Notes under the pieces: generated by a model | What the model saw: the letters and a program-made list of their open reading frames with translations, nothing else | What the model was told of the DNA's origin: nothing | The model's database searches: none | Assembly (NCBI RefSeq): GCF_033568475.1 | Contig: NC_133122.1 | Coordinates: 18,594,206 to 18,658,205, forward strand | Source: Henckelia pumila | Taxonomy: Eukaryota > Streptophyta > Magnoliopsida > Lamiales > Gesneriaceae | Direction of reading: 5' to 3' | DNA: 64,000 bases | Part shown: one piece after another, positions 33,860 to 46,864 of the stretch | How the letters are laid out: each line of letters opens with the position of its first letter | Position numbering within the stretch: position 1 is the first letter of the stretch | Made by a program: the position numbers and the translations under genes

Positions 33860-35885
33860 GTGGGGTCTTGGGTTGCTAATCTCAAATCTTAAGGGCATTT
33901 AATGAATAAGCATCATTAAACTAATAAGGAAAGAAAGGATCTAAAAAAATTTTTTTTTTTTTTTCCAAAAAGGGGTGCCCCCCCGCCGCCAAAAACTACC
34001 GCGGGGCGCCCCTGTTTTTTTCCAAAACAGTAGGCTAGTCTCCAGGCTGCGTGCGAGCCGTCAAAAACTACCGCGGGGGCGCCTCCTTGAGCAGAAACTT
34101 GCCTTGTTCTTTGTCCGCAAATTTGATCCCTTCAACTCCTTCCAATTCATCAAACTCAAGTCCAAAACATGATATAAAAGATCCAAATCATGCATATTAA
34201 TATAAACAAGGTCTCAAGCATCTATACATGTATTTATTACATCGCACAAGTCGCTAAAGAAACGATAAACGACATAATCTATCTCAAGTTTCATACATGT
34301 ATTCCAAAACTCACAAGTTCTAAGGTTCCATGCTTCTACCATCCAAAACATCATCTACAACCCGAGTCCTCACGTGCTAGACTCTCTCCCAGCTGTCAAT
34401 GACGTCGATGATCAGCTCCTGCCCTCTCTGTTGTCATGCACACATACAAAACAAGACAACAGCCGGATAAACTCCGGTGAGATATAATTCTCAGTATAAC
34501 CAACATATCGAAAGCGTTAAATAAATCATAACGACTCTATTTAAAACTCAACTCAACAAATAGAGTACTCAACGCTTTAAAGACGAATTGATTCACATAA
34601 CTTCGAAGCCATCAAGATTCATAACTGATCTTGACATGGATATCTATCTAACGAATTCGTAAACGACTCGCAAATAAGGTTAACCGCAACCTTGGCTTAG
34701 ATTCAATTCGATATAACATCATATCAACTCAAATTTAAAGATCCACTACCTGAGATGGATCGACAACACCACAATCAAATCAAAACATAAACAAGTATGT
34801 GATTTTTGCGGGCCAACTCAAAGATAATCGTTTTTGAGTTTCAAAGTCCCTACTTCGCGATGTCGTCATTATACCTTCGTTTATCTCGGTTCTAAACTCT
34901 TCAAATCTGCGAGATATAATCAAAATACATATATCAAACTTCATACCAATCTATCATTTCAGAAACGAGTCAAAACCATCAAGAATTCATCAATCAATCG
35001 CATTTCAAACCTCAACTCTTTCTTCGTTCGTTCAAAGTCAGCGTCTCGTGTTGTTGGCCTTCCAAACTTGACTGAAACTGAACAATAAAAATATTATAAC
35101 ATTGATAACATCTCAATAACAACTTCAACTCAGAATTCGGCTATCAAAACAGTTCCAAAACTCGATTAAACGACATAGCGATTCCAAATCGGTAACCGAC
35201 ATAATCCCGACTTCGAAATCATTTCTCTTTTCAATATCATTCAAACTTATAGATATATTTCACAAAACAGCTGATATAACTCATTCAAATCTTCATTGAA
35301 ATAGCTATAATCTACAATCATAAGCTGGAGATCATATTTGGACACAATAACATAAGCTCATCAATTCCGGTGTTGCATATTCAAACGATAGAACACCAAG
35401 CACAATTCCAAAATTTCATAATCTGATCTTTGCCACATATCAATTTCGAAATCCATAAAACATAACATAAAACTTACACGAGATCGAAGCCCTCGTCGTA
35501 AGGATTCCAGAACACTTTTCGGAATCAAAATCGGACAACCGGAACAAAAGTTATGGCAATTCGAAAATCAAACTTTCAAAGGAATTGAAGAAGAACGAAA
35601 CTCTGCTCTTGGTTTCGAAAGTTTTCTGAACAAAATCATGCTTACACGTTGCATAAGCTGAGTAAGCTAATAAAATCTGATAACTTTCAACAAAATTGCA
35701 CTTTAGTCCCTCAATTCTTCAATAATTACAATTTAGTCCTCGGCCCTTATTTTAATTCAATTTAAATCCTAAATAATTTAAGAATATTAGAATTTAAATC
35801 AAACTCTAAATATTCCCAAATTAAATATACTCGGATTAAAATTAAATAAATTCGGATTAATTTCTAATTAATCCCGGGCCTTACA
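33860..35885 (-). repeat. Gypsy 3' LTR
   Basis: About 2.03 kb, a direct repeat of 40843-42870 with scattered substitutions such as GGTCTTGGG versus GGCCTCGGG near its plus-strand start. Open frames inside it are not genes. Confidence 0.92.
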
Positions 35886-35995
35886 TTTCTCCCCCACTAA
35901 GACATGAGTTCGTCCTCGAATTCATAAACAGTATAGACATGCAGTCCGCATGCTCATAAGAATAAAAATAACTGAAAACTGAATAAGAACTCACA

Positions 35996-38900
35996 TCAAT
36001 GAAATAAGTAAGGAAATCGTTGCTTCATATCTTCTTCGACTTCCCAAGTCGCTTCTTCAACTCCGTGTCGACTCCATTGAATCTTCACCAATGGAATGGT
36101 CTTCGTTCGGAGTTGCTTCGTCTTTCTATCAAGAATCTGAATAGGTTGCTCGAAATAACTAAGAGTGTCATCCAATTCAGCTTCATCGGAGTGAATCACA
36201 TGAGATGCATCAGATATGTACTTCCTCAACATCGATACATGAAAGACATCATGTATTCCAGATAAAGACATAGGAAGAGCGAGTCGATAAGCTAGATTGC
36301 CTATCTTCTCGAGAATCTCATACGGCCCAATATACCTCGGAGATAATTTCCCTCGTTTACCAAATCGAACGGTGCCTCTGAACGGTGAAATCTTCAGAAA
36401 CACTCTATCTCCCTGATCAAAAGATAACGGCCGTCGTCGTACATTCGCATATCTGGTATGTCTGTGCTGTGCTGTTCTCATTCTCTGCTGTATCAGTTTC
36501 ACCTTTTCAGTCATCTGTCTGATCATATCTGGCCCTAACTCAGGTACCTCAGAAACATCATCCCAATACAAAGGTGATCGACACTTCTTTCCATATAACG
36601 CTTCGAATGGTGCCATCTCTATACTCGTCTGATAACTGTTGTTATAAAAAAATTCCACGAGTGGTATAGAATTTTGCCATGTAACACCAAAATCAAGTAC
36701 TACAGCTCTAAGCATATCCTCAAGCGTCTGAATAGTTCGTTTAGATTGACCGTCGGTTTGAGGATGGTAAGCAGTACTCAAATGTAAACGCGTACCTAGA
36801 GCTTCCTGTAGGCTATGCCAAAAGTGCGAAGTAAACCTCGGATCTCGGTCAGATACAATCGACTTTGGCATACCATGAAGTCTTACCACTTCTCGAATAT
36901 AAAGATCCGCCATTTGATCATGACGATAAGTCATTCGATAAGGAATAAAGCACGCAGATTTCGTCAATCTGTTAATGATCACCCAAACAGCATCGCATCC
37001 TCGAGATGATCGTGGCAACTTCGTTACAAAGTCCATGGAAATGTGATCCCATTTCCATTCAGGAATTGATAAACTCTGTAATAAGCCACCCGGTTTCTTT
37101 CTTTCAGCCTTCACCTGTTGGCAATTCAAACATTTGGATACAAATTCAGTCACATCAGACTTCATTTGTTTCCACCAGTACTGACTCTTCAAGTCGTTGT
37201 ACATCTTTCTGCCTCCAGGGTGAACACTAAAGCGACTACAATGGGCTTCTTTCAGAATATTCTGTCTCAAGTCTGCAATATTGGGAACAACTATTCGGTT
37301 ATTCACATACAAGATATCATCGTCACTAAGCTTGTACTCAGACTGATGTCCTGATCTGATCATTTCAATCGATTTCTGTACATTCTGATCAGCTTTCTGT
37401 GCTTCTTTGATACGAATCAACAACTCTGGCTCAGAACTGATTGCATAAACTCTCATAGGCCTTCTATCTGTCTCAAAGACATATCCAGAAACACAACAAT
37501 TCTCAATCAAATTAGATACACCTATAGTAGATAAAGATAGAGCACATACTTTTCTACTCAGGGCATCTGCTGCTGCGTTAGATTTTCCCGGATAATATTT
37601 GATTTCACAATCAAAATCCTTCAATAAATCAAGCCATCGTCGTTGTCTCATGTTCAATTCAGATTGTGAGAATAGATACTTCAGACTTTTATGATCAGAA
37701 AAGATTTCAAACTTCTCGCCGTATAAATAATGTCTCCAAATCTTCAATGCAAAAACGATAGCAGCCAATTCAAGATCATGAATCGGATACCTAACCTCAT
37801 GTGGTTTTAGTTGTCGAGAAGCATAAGCAACAACATGTCCTTTCTGCATTAAAATACATCCCAAACCCTGGTGAGAAGCATAACAATAAACAATAAAATC
37901 ACCAGTACCTTTAGGGATTGTCAACACAGGCGCAGTAGTCAATCTCTTTTTCAGTTCAACAAAACTCCTTTCACATGCCTCAGACCAAACAAATGGTGCA
38001 TTCTTCTGTGTAAGCTGTGTAATAGGCTTCGCTATAGATGAAAAATCTCGAATGAATCGACGATAATAACCAGCTAAGCCCATAAAACTTCGAATTTCTG
38101 GCACAGACGTCGGTCTTTGCCAACTGATCACAGCTTCTACTTTGCTTGGATCCACTGATATACCATCTCCTGAAATTATATGGCCAAGAAACACGACTCG
38201 CTGCAACCAAAACTCACATTTGGATAACTTGGCATATAATTTTTCTTCCGGTAACGTTCTCAATACAATTCGGAGATGATCAGCATGTTCACACATATTC
38301 TTAGAATAAATCAAGATATCATCGATAAATATGATCACGAAATCATCTAGATATCTTTGAAATACCCTATTCATCAATCCCATAAAAACTGCTGGTGCAT
38401 TCGTTAGACCAAAAGGCATGACTATAAATTCATAATGGCCATACCTGGTTCTAAATGCAGTCTTAGAAATATCTTCGTCTCTAACCCTCAGTTGATGATA
38501 TCCGGATCGCAAATCAATCTTCGAATATACTGACGATCCCTGCAATTGATCAAATAAATCATCGATACGAGGTAAAGGATAGTGATTCTTTACCGTTGCT
38601 TTGTTCAATTGCCGGTAGTCAATACATAGTCTCATCGATCTGTCCTTCTTTCTAGCAAACAATATCGGAGCACCCCAAGGAGAGACGCTCGGTCTGATAT
38701 AACCCTTGGCCAACAAATCTTCAAGTTGGTCTTTCAATTCTTTCAATTCAATCGGTGCCATTCGGTACGGTGTTTTTGATATCGGTTGTGTACCTGGCAT
38801 CAATTCAATACTGAAATCTACCTCTCTGTATGGTGGCAATCCTGGAATCTCATCAGGGAATACATCTGCAAACTCGCTCACCACCGGTATATCAGTCAAT

Positions 38901-40567
38901 TTCGGACTAGTCTTCAGTATATCGACTGCATAAATAAGGAATCCTTCTGCCCCTTTCTGTAACAAGTCAGTCATAGAAAGAACAGATATCAAAGGAATTC
39001 TAGCTCGTGATCCCTTACCATAAAATTTCCATTTATCAGCCATATCAGGTCTGAACTTCACAATCTTCTGAAAACAGTCTACTGTAGCTCTGTACTTGGT
39101 TAGCATATCAATACCGATTATGCAATCAAAATCAGACAAACCGAGTATAATACAATCTAGCTCAATCTCATGCCCCTCACACTTTAATATACAATTTCGT
39201 ACAGACTTCACTGATACAATACCTCGACCCAGAGGTGATGAAATAGATACAACAGTAACTAAGGGCTCAACAGGTAATGAATGCAATGCAACAAACTGCT
39301 TAGATATAAAAGTATGCGACGCGCCAGTATCAAATAAGACATAAGCAGGATAACCATAAAGAGAACAGTTACCTGCAATCACATCATCTGGTGCCGCTTG
39401 TGCTTGCTCCTCAGTCAATGCAAACACCCTTGCTTGTTGCCTTGGAGGATGATTCACCGTCTGACCTCCTCCTCTACTCGGTGCTGCAGGCTGTGGTTGA
39501 AAAGAGTGAACTGAAGATGTAGATTGACCCACCGGTCTCGATGCTCCTGCACCCTGTGCACCTTCAGATCCTCGTTGTGGACACACTCTTGCAAAGTGTC
39601 CCATCTTGTTGCAAATGTGGCAGCTTCCAAACACCCCTCGACATTGTTCATCGGTATGGCGACCTCCACATTTGGTGCAATATACATCAGACTTCTGTCC
39701 AGCTCTAGACTGTCGGGATCCACTAGAACTAGAAGAGCTACCACCACCTGATCTCTTGAACTGTTTGCTCTTACCCTTGAAGAAATTTTTCTTTCCACTG
39801 CTGCTACCTCCAGCTTCAAATCGAGGTGGCTGTGGAATGTGTGGCTGTTCTTGTGGTTGTCTCACTGGCTGTGGCACAAACTGTGCTCCTCGTTGTTTTA
39901 GTATCCCTGCTTCTGCACCCTTTGCTCGATTCAGAGCATCAGCAAAGGTATTCGGTCTTCCCGAATTCACCAGTGTAAACACATCAGGATTCAAGTCATT
40001 GATGAATTGATCGGCTTGAGCTTCGTCACTAACAGCGATATGTGGTGCAAACTTCAACAAGCTAGTGAATTTAGCGACATATTCTTCAATATTCAACTGT
40101 CCCTGTTGCAAACTTGCAAATTCTGCTCCTTTGTCCTTGCGATAAGACACAGGAAAGAAACGCTGATAGAAAGCAGTTCGAAATACAGACCAGGTAATAA
40201 CAGTACCTTGGTTTTCTAGTGCTCTCTTCATCGCTATCCACCAACTCTTGGCAAGGCCATGCAATTGATGAATTATCAGTCTCACACGACGATCATCTGT
40301 ATAATCAATGGACTCAAATAACTGCTCAATATCTTCCAGCCAGTTCTCACACTCTATAGCATTCTCTGTTCCTTGCAACTTCGGTGGTTTGAATGACTGG
40401 AATCGTTTCAAAAGTTTCTCCATCGGATTAGCATCACTGAACTCATCAGTAGACGTACTACCCTGTCCATGTTCAGACACTATCACTGGGACCTGTGCAG
40501 CATTTGTCTGTTCAGGCTGATTCGTAGCCAATGTCTGCCTAACTCTCGGTGCTGGTCGGGGAGGCAT
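35996..40567 (-). CDS. Gypsy gag-pol polyprotein, uninterrupted, with mutated catalytic sites
   Basis: 1523 codons from ATG at 40567. Domains in order: gag (about 45-230, [12 protein letters not shown]); two zinc motifs ([13 protein letters not shown] about 297; [14 protein letters not shown] about 316); protease ([12 protein letters not shown] about 412); RT ([29 protein letters not shown]); RNase H; integrase with its HHCC finger (HPGG...CLNCQQ) and core; a C-terminal chromodomain-like end ([17 protein letters not shown]). This layout fits Tekay/Del-type chromoviruses. Two key positions look lost. The RNase H motif reads YCYAS at residue 896, where relatives have YCDAS. The integrase motif reads GQSKRTIQ at residue 1276, where relatives have Glu. 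The frame is open, but it probably could not complete cDNA synthesis or integration itself. Confidence 0.92.
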   Translation of the reverse strand: MPPRPAPRVRQTLATNQPEQTNAAQVPVIVSEHGQGSTSTDEFSDANPMEKLLKRFQSFKPPKLQGTENAIECENWLEDIEQLFESIDYTDDRRVRLIIHQLHGLAKSWWIAMKRALENQGTVITWSVFRTAFYQRFFPVSYRKDKGAEFASLQQGQLNIEEYVAKFTSLLKFAPHIAVSDEAQADQFINDLNPDVFTLVNSGRPNTFADALNRAKGAEAGILKQRGAQFVPQPVRQPQEQPHIPQPPRFEAGGSSSGKKNFFKGKSKQFKRSGGGSSSSSSGSRQSRAGQKSDVYCTKCGGRHTDEQCRGVFGSCHICNKMGHFARVCPQRGSEGAQGAGASRPVGQSTSSVHSFQPQPAAPSRGGGQTVNHPPRQQARVFALTEEQAQAAPDDVIAGNCSLYGYPAYVLFDTGASHTFISKQFVALHSLPVEPLVTVVSISSPLGRGIVSVKSVRNCILKCEGHEIELDCIILGLSDFDCIIGIDMLTKYRATVDCFQKIVKFRPDMADKWKFYGKGSRARIPLISVLSMTDLLQKGAEGFLIYAVDILKTSPKLTDIPVVSEFADVFPDEIPGLPPYREVDFSIELMPGTQPISKTPYRMAPIELKELKDQLEDLLAKGYIRPSVSPWGAPILFARKKDRSMRLCIDYRQLNKATVKNHYPLPRIDDLFDQLQGSSVYSKIDLRSGYHQLRVRDEDISKTAFRTRYGHYEFIVMPFGLTNAPAVFMGLMNRVFQRYLDDFVIIFIDDILIYSKNMCEHADHLRIVLRTLPEEKLYAKLSKCEFWLQRVVFLGHIISGDGISVDPSKVEAVISWQRPTSVPEIRSFMGLAGYYRRFIRDFSSIAKPITQLTQKNAPFVWSEACERSFVELKKRLTTAPVLTIPKGTGDFIVYCYASHQGLGCILMQKGHVVAYASRQLKPHEVRYPIHDLELAAIVFALKIWRHYLYGEKFEIFSDHKSLKYLFSQSELNMRQRRWLDLLKDFDCEIKYYPGKSNAAADALSRKVCALSLSTIGVSNLIENCCVSGYVFETDRRPMRVYAISSEPELLIRIKEAQKADQNVQKSIEMIRSGHQSEYKLSDDDILYVNNRIVVPNIADLRQNILKEAHCSRFSVHPGGRKMYNDLKSQYWWKQMKSDVTEFVSKCLNCQQVKAERKKPGGLLQSLSIPEWKWDHISMDFVTKLPRSSRGCDAVWVIINRLTKSACFIPYRMTYRHDQMADLYIREVVRLHGMPKSIVSDRDPRFTSHFWHSLQEALGTRLHLSTAYHPQTDGQSKRTIQTLEDMLRAVVLDFGVTWQNSIPLVEFFYNNSYQTSIEMAPFEALYGKKCRSPLYWDDVSEVPELGPDMIRQMTEKVKLIQQRMRTAQHRHTRYANVRRRPLSFDQGDRVFLKISPFRGTVRFGKRGKLSPRYIGPYEILEKIGNLAYRLALPMSLSGIHDVFHVSMLRKYISDASHVIHSDEAELDDTLSYFEQPIQILDRKTKQLRTKTIPLVKIQWSRHGVEEATWEVEEDMKQRFPYLFH

Positions 40568-40825
40568 ATCTGATAATCAAACAGATTAGTGCACAGTTCA
40601 TCATATCATAACACATTTCTGTTTCAGTTCCTCAATGCCTTCTCAAAAGATCGAATCTGATTCAGTCGTATTATTACACGCTTCCAATAATATCAGATAA
40701 CGAATAGCATGCAATTCTTAAAGCTGTAAATCAAGTCAGATAATAAACATGCTTCAAGAATACTTAAATCAGAGTAAAAGACTCGATCTACCCCGCTCAT
40801 CTATTCTTAGTCCGAGAAACTTAAC

Positions 40826-40837
40826 GCTCTGATACCA
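40826..40837 (-). other. Gypsy primer-binding site, initiator tRNA-Met
   Basis: The minus strand reads TGGTATCAGAGC, five bases inside the 5' LTR. Confidence 0.88.
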
Positions 40838-40842
40838 CCTGT

Positions 40843-42870
40843 TGTGGGGCCTCGGGTTGCTAATCTCAAATCTTAAGGGCATTTAATGAATAAGCATCAT
40901 TAAACTAATAAGGAAAGAAAGGATCTAAAAAAAATTTTTTTTTTTTTTTTCAAAAAGGGGTGCGCCCCCGCCGCCAAAAACTACCGCGGGGGCGCCCCTG
41001 TTTTTTTCCAAAACAGTAGGCTAGTCTCCAGGCTGCGCGCGAGCCGTCAAAAACTACCGCGGGGGCGCCTCCTGGAGCAGAAACTTGCCTTGTTCTTTGT
41101 CCGCAAATTTGATCCCTTCAACTCCTTCCAATTCATCAAACTCAAGTCCAAAACATGATATAAAAGATCCAAATCATGCATATTAATATAAACAAGGTCT
41201 CAAGCATCTATACATGTATTTATTACATCGCACAAGTCGCTAAAGAAACGATAAACGACATAATCTATCTCAAGTTTCATACATGTATTCCAAAACCCAC
41301 AAGTTCTAAGGTTCCATGCTTCTACCATTCAAAACATCATCTACAACCCGAGTCCTCACGTGCTAGACTCTCTCCCAGCTGTCAATGTCATCGATAATCA
41401 GCTCCTGCCCTCTCTGTTGTCATGCACACATACAAAACAAGACAACAGCCGGATAAACTCCGGTGAGATATAATTCTCAGTATAACCAACATATCGAAAG
41501 CGTTAAATAAATCATAACAACTCTATTTAAAACTCAACTCAACAAATAGAGTACTCAACGCTTTAAAGACGAATTGATTCACATAACTTCGAAGCCATCA
41601 AGATTCATAACTGATCTTGACATGGATATCCATCTAACGAATTCGTAAACGACTCGCAAATAAGGTTAACCGCAACCTTGGCTTAGATTCAATTCGATAT
41701 AACATCATATCAACTCAAATTTAAAGATCCACTACCTGAGATGGATCAACAACACCACAATCAAATCAAAACATAAACAAGTATGTGATTTTTGCGGGCC
41801 AACTCAAAGATAATCATTTTTGAGTTTCAAAGTCCCTACTTTGCGATGTCGTCATTATACCTTCGTTTATCTCGGTTCTGAACTCTTCAAATCTGCGAGA
41901 TATAATCAAAATACATATATCAAACTTCATACCAATCTATCATTTTAGAAACGAGTCAAAACCATCAAGAATTCATCAATCAATCGCATTTCAAACCTCA
42001 ACTCTTTCTTCGTTCGTTCAAAGTCGGCGTCTCGTGTTGTTGGCCTTCCAAACTTGACTGAAACTGAACAATAAAAATACTATAACATTGATAACATCTC
42101 AATAACAACTTCAACTCAGAATTCGGCTATCAAAACAGTTCCAAAACTCGATTAAACGACATAGCGATTCCAAATCGGTAACCGACGTAATCCCAACTTC
42201 GAAATCATTTCTCTTTTCAATATCATTCAAACTTATAGATATATTTCACAAACCAGCTGATATAACTCATTCAAATCTTCATTGAAATAGCTATAATCTA
42301 CAATCATAAGCTGGAGATCATATTTGGACACAATAACATAAGCTCATCAATTCCGGTGTTGCATATTCAAACGATAGAACACCAAGCACAATTCCAAAAT
42401 TTCAGAATCTGATCTTTGCCACATATCAATTCGAAATCCATAAAACATAACATAAAACTTACACGAGATCGAAGCCCTCGTCGTAAGGATTCCAGAACAC
42501 TTTTCGGAATCGAAATCGGACAACCGGAACAAAAGTTATGGCAATTCGAAAATCAAACTTTCAAAGGAATTGAAGAAGAACGAAACTCTGCTCTTGGTTT
42601 CGAAAGTTTTCTGAAAAAAATCATGCTTACACGTTGCATAAGCTGAGTAAGCTAATAAAATCTGATAACTTTCAACAAAATTGCACTTTAGTCCCTCAAT
42701 TCTTCAATAATTACAATTTAGTCCTCAGCCCTTATTTTAATTCAATTTCAATCCTAAATAATTTAAGAATATTAGAATTTAAATCAAACTCTAAATATTC
42801 CCAAATTAAATATACTCGGATTAAAATTAAATAAATTTGGATTAATTTCTAATTAATCCCGGGCCTTACA
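40843..42870 (-). repeat. Gypsy 5' LTR
   Basis: The direct-repeat partner of 33860-35885. On the minus strand it runs TGTAAGGCCCGGG ... ACCCCACA. Confidence 0.92.
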
Positions 42871-44934
42871 TTTGACTATTTCATTTTTCTCATTTCGCTT
42901 TCGAATAAAAACCCATTTGTATCCAACAGGTTTTACACCTTCAGGTGTGAGGACTATAGGTCCAAAAACATTGCGTTTATTCAGCGAATCCAATTCAACC
43001 TGGATGGCATCTTTCCATTTGACCCAATCATGACGAGTTTTACATTCATCAAAAGATTTTGGTTCATGATCCTCATTTTCATTTACGATGTCACAAGCCA
43101 CATTATAAGAAAATATCTCATCAATATCTTCTATGTCTTTTCGGTTCCATATTTTTCTAGTATTAATATAATTGATAGAGATTTCACGATTCTCGTCAGT
43201 TTGTGGTTCTTACAGAATATTTTCATCATCAGGTGATTCTTCTGGAACACCATTTTCTATTTTATGATCGTCGTGCTTCTCTATGCCTTTTCTTTTCCGA
43301 GGATTTTTATCCTTGGAACCGACTGGTCTTCCACGCTTCAAGCGTTTTATGACATCATGAGTGTCTTCAATTTGTTTCTTTGGAATTTCAATTCGAGCAG
43401 GGGCATTTACAGCATGTATATATGATTTTGTTACCCTTTTTGTGTCTGCAAATGCATCTGGCATTTGATTTGCAATTCTTTGCAAGTGCACAATTTGCTG
43501 TACATCTTTCTCACATTGTTTGGTCCTTGGATCCAAATGTAACAATGATGGTACATACCATGTGATTTCTTTTTCGATGTGTTTCTTTTCTCCCCCTAAC
43601 ATTGGGAAGATTTCTTCATTAAAATGACAATCAGCAAAACGTGCTGTAAACACATCGCCTGTCTGAGGCTCAAGATATCGAATGATTGATGGACTATCAT
43701 AACCGATATAAATACCGATTTTTCTTTGTGGACCCATTTTTTATCGTTGAGGTGGTGCAATAGGCACATACACCATACATCCAAAAATCAGATGAGAGAT
43801 ATTTGGTTCTTTACCAAATGCAAGTTGCAATGGAGAGAATTTATGATATGCACTTGGTCTGATGCGAAATAATGCCGCAGCATGTAAAATTGCATGTCCC
43901 CATATAGAAATAGGGAGTTTTGTTTTCATAATCATTGGTCTAGCAATCAGTTGTAGACGTTTAATCAATGATTCAGCTAATCCATTTTGCGTATGAACAT
44001 GAGTTACAGGATGTTCAACAGTGATTCCCATTGACATACAATAATCATTGAAATTCTGGGATGTAAATTCTACAGCATTATCAAGTTTTATTTTCTTGAT
44101 TGTATAATCGGAAAATTGATTTCGCAATTTTATTATTTGAGCCATCAATCTTGCAAATGCCACATTCCGAGTTGACAATAAGCATACATGTGACCATCTG
44201 CTAGAGGCATCGATCAATACCATAAAGTATCGAAATGGTCCACATGGTGGATGAATTGGCCCACAAATATCACCCTGAATACGTTCAAGAAATATGGGTG
44301 ATTCAGTTTGGATTTTAGCTGGTGATGGTCTTATAATAAGTTTTCCAAGTGAACATGCTTTACATTGAAACTTATTATTCTGAAAGATCTTCTGGTCTTT
44401 CAATGGATGACCATGCGTATTTTCAATAATTCTTCGCATCATTATTGAACCAGGATGTCCCAATCGATCATGCCAATTTGTTAATATTGAAGAACTATTA
44501 ACCACCATATTTGATTCGATTGACCTTATATGTGTATAATGCAATCCAGTAGGGAGCATTGATAATTTTTCAACCACATATTTTTTTCCTGATTTATATG
44601 TGGTAAGACACATATATTTCTGATTTCCATCAGTTATCGTCTCAGTATCATACCCATGAGAGTATATGTCATTAAAACTCAACAAATTTCTTTTCGATTG
44701 TGGTGAATATAAATCATAATTTATCAGTAATTTTGTACCATTAGGTAACAAAAAATGTGCTTTTCCACAACCATCAATCAAGTCTACAGGACCTGATATG
44801 GTATTCACCATTGTTTTTGTTGGTTTTATTTCCAAGAAATATCTTTCATCTCGCAGAATAGTGTGTGTTGTACCACTATCTGGTATGCAAATTTCCATGA
44901 TATTATTTCCATATTTGCTCATAGCATTTTCCAT
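42871..44934 (-). pseudogene. Copia protease-integrase and start of RT (5' part of split pol)
   Basis: From 44934 the frame encodes the protease motif CIPDSGTTHTIL. The GAG pre-integrase motif follows (LTNWHDRLGHPGSIMMRRI with CKACSLGK). The integrase core has GDICGP (first Asp), IKKIKLDNAVEF (second Asp) and NGLAESLIKRLQ (Glu). A TAA after APPQR (43743-43741) and another after ENIL (near 43211) interrupt the frame. After them come the conserved PQRKIGIYIGYDSPSIIRYL stretch and the RT entry (WKDAIQVELDSLNKRNVF, PVGYKWVFIRKRNE). It stops at the gypsy insertion site. Confidence 0.9.
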
Positions 44935-45068
44935 ACTTCAAAAAAATGCAATAAAAAAAATCAAGGATAATATATATATGCAAAATATAGCATGTTTCAT
45001 AAGAATGCATGAAAAATATAGCATGTTACATTTCAGTCTCACCAATATATTAATCAATGTTCTCGAAA

Positions 45069-45600
45069 TCATTTGAAAAAATCGGCAGCATTGAAATAAG
45101 TTGAACCACTTAAATGGTTACTGTTTTCAACAAAATTGGTCTCTTTTTCTTTCCCCTTTATCGATATTTTAAAGAGCTTACATAAGTGCTCAGGGGTACA
45201 TGACCAATGTCTTGGAGTGCCACATTTATAACAAACACTCTCATATCTTTTTGAGTGATTTTTATTTTCACTCATATTTTCATGCTGCCTTTTTGGGTGG
45301 TTCGTGACGTTCTTTTGAGATTAGTTATTGAAGTAACTATCTCGATTATTTTCATATTCACGGTCATAACCACGACCACGATCATTTCTACGTCCACGTT
45401 CATGACCACATCCTCGATCTCAACCAAAATCTAGTTTATGCCTTTGATTTTGGTTTTCATTTTTTACTTACGACATTTGCTTCTGGAAATGCCGTAGATA
45501 CATTGAGTCGGGATTGATGATTTCTCATTAACATTTCTTTGCTCTTTTTCTAGTGATATCGAGAGCAACGAATTTAAACTTTGTCAAATTTGACATGGTG
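45069..45600 (-). pseudogene. Copia gag C-terminal remnant
   Basis: Minus-strand reading gives an Arg/Gly-rich stretch (ERGRRNDRGRGYDREY) interrupted by stops, then an open piece from 45275 with a damaged CCHC zinc knuckle (CYKCGTPRHWSCTPEHL), where spacing after the His is short by about two residues. It lies between the 5' LTR and protease, as expected. Confidence 0.7.
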
Positions 45601-46007
45601 GTACTAGAAAAATAACAATGCATTTTATAAATTAATTTCCATTAATATGACAATACAAAATAATGGATAAACGATGAGTACAAGTACGTGTACAAATAGA
45701 GAAAAAGTATGTGGTGGAAAATCGCTGTTGAGTACAAGACTCGTGAGCATGATGATCATAATCGTTATGAAAAATAGCCTTAGAAATGTCATCATCATCA
45801 TCTTCGAAAAAACCGAGGAGAAAATATTTTGAGAGAAAGAGTGAATTTTGGTGTGATTGAAAATGAGTTTGAGTGAACATATTTATAGGCCAAAAACTAG
45901 CCGTTTGTGACCGTTTGTGACCGTTGGGGGTAAGAAAAAATCGAGTATGTGTTGAATAAAAATTCGTGATAATGATGCAATGCATATAATGATAATCATA
46001 ATTAAAT

Positions 46008-46330
46008 AATTATATATATCATATCACATTATTATAAGGTCGGTGTCGTAGACAACCTTTTATATAATATTGTGAAATTATACTAATATAGTTAGTATAA
46101 AGTCAGGTATAGTATATCATATTATTATAAGATCGGTGCCGTAGACAACCTTTTATATAATAACATGAGATTATACAAATATGATTAGTATATAAATACA
46201 CAATAATATATATCATATCACGTTATTATAAGGTCAGTGTCATAGACAACCTTTTATATAATAACATGAAATTATATATTAATATAGTTAATATATATAC
46301 ATAATAAATATATATCACGTTATTGTTTAA
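46008..46330 (-). repeat. Tandem repeat in the copia 5' leader, about 95-99 bp period
   Basis: Three copies of TATTATAAGGTCGGTGTCGT / AGACAACCTTTTATATAAT are centred near 46047, 46141 and 46240. They are separated by AT-rich spacers containing TATAGTTAGTATA, and a fourth partial copy follows. Confidence 0.75.
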
Positions 46331-46589
46331 AAACCTTAGAGACTTTTATACTTGTCGTATCCCTTACCGGGAGTGTGGGATGTCGTCTTAACATCCTCCC
46401 AGGATTTATAACAAGTTTTGAAAAAAAACTTATTTTTTTCATAACATGATATTATATATTAATATATACACAATAAAAATATATAAACAGTAAAATAAAA
46501 ATTCTTACTTGTTGAATATTTTTGACTTCTTCTTGTATTTTGGAGCGTCAGAAAATATAGAGAACCTTCGAGCGATCGTGCTGATAACG

Positions 46590-46864
46590 TGTTGTGAAAA
46601 AGTAAAAATTTATGGTAAAAAGTAAAAACTCCAAAACTCAAAATATATCAAACTCTACACTTTATAATATTTTTTTCTCAACTCAATTGTATTTTTCATC
46701 ACAAATGAAGACCTATTTATAGATCCACATTTGAGATTAGTCCAAAAATAAATACATCATCATCTACATCATCACACACTAACTTTCCACATTTTACAAC
46801 TCAATATTCAACATTCAACATTCAATATTCAACATAATATTAATAATAATAATATTTTTCAACA
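46590..46864 (-). repeat. Copia 5' LTR
   Basis: 275 bp, the direct-repeat partner of 31998-32272. Confidence 0.92.

Larger units (their letters stand above)
33855..42875 (-). mobile_element. Ty3/gypsy chromovirus-like element inserted in the copia pol gene
   Basis: The element is 33860-42870. LTRs 33860-35885 and 40843-42870 start TGTGGGG and end CTTACA on the plus strand. Flanks TCTGA (33855-33859) and TTTGA (42871-42875) are a 5-bp TSD with one substitution. The coding strand is minus. The primer-binding site TGGTATCAGAGC (initiator tRNA-Met) is at 40837-40826, and the polypurine tract AGTGGGGGAGAAA abuts 35886. Between the LTRs lies a single open polyprotein. The LTRs look nearly identical over about 2 kb, so this is the youngest insertion of the nest. 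Confidence 0.93.
31998..46864 (-). mobile_element. Ty1/copia retrotransposon, interrupted by a gypsy element
   Basis: Two 275-bp LTRs, 31998-32272 and 46590-46864, begin TGTTGTGAAAAAG and end TTTTTCAACA as read on the plus strand. TSD AATTT flanks them (31993-31997, 46865-46869). The coding strand is minus. The polypurine tract AAGGAGGAG abuts 32272, and CGTTATCAGCACGA (primer-binding region) abuts 46590. Gene order from 46590 downward is gag, protease, integrase, RT and RNase H, the copia order. By eye the LTRs differ at about one base, suggesting a fairly young insertion, although the pol gene has stops and a 9-kb gypsy insertion. Confidence 0.92.

Noticed and set aside
39606-40219. Plus-strand open frames within the gypsy element
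   Set aside because: They are shadows on the reverse strand of the gag-pol frame.
46008-46330. CRISPR-like array
   Set aside because: There are only 3-4 long units with AT-rich variable spacers of similar sequence, in a eukaryotic retrotransposon leader.
31998-46864. Endogenous pararetrovirus
   Set aside because: Both elements have clear LTRs, TSDs, integrase and primer-binding sites, and no movement-protein or coat-protein features.
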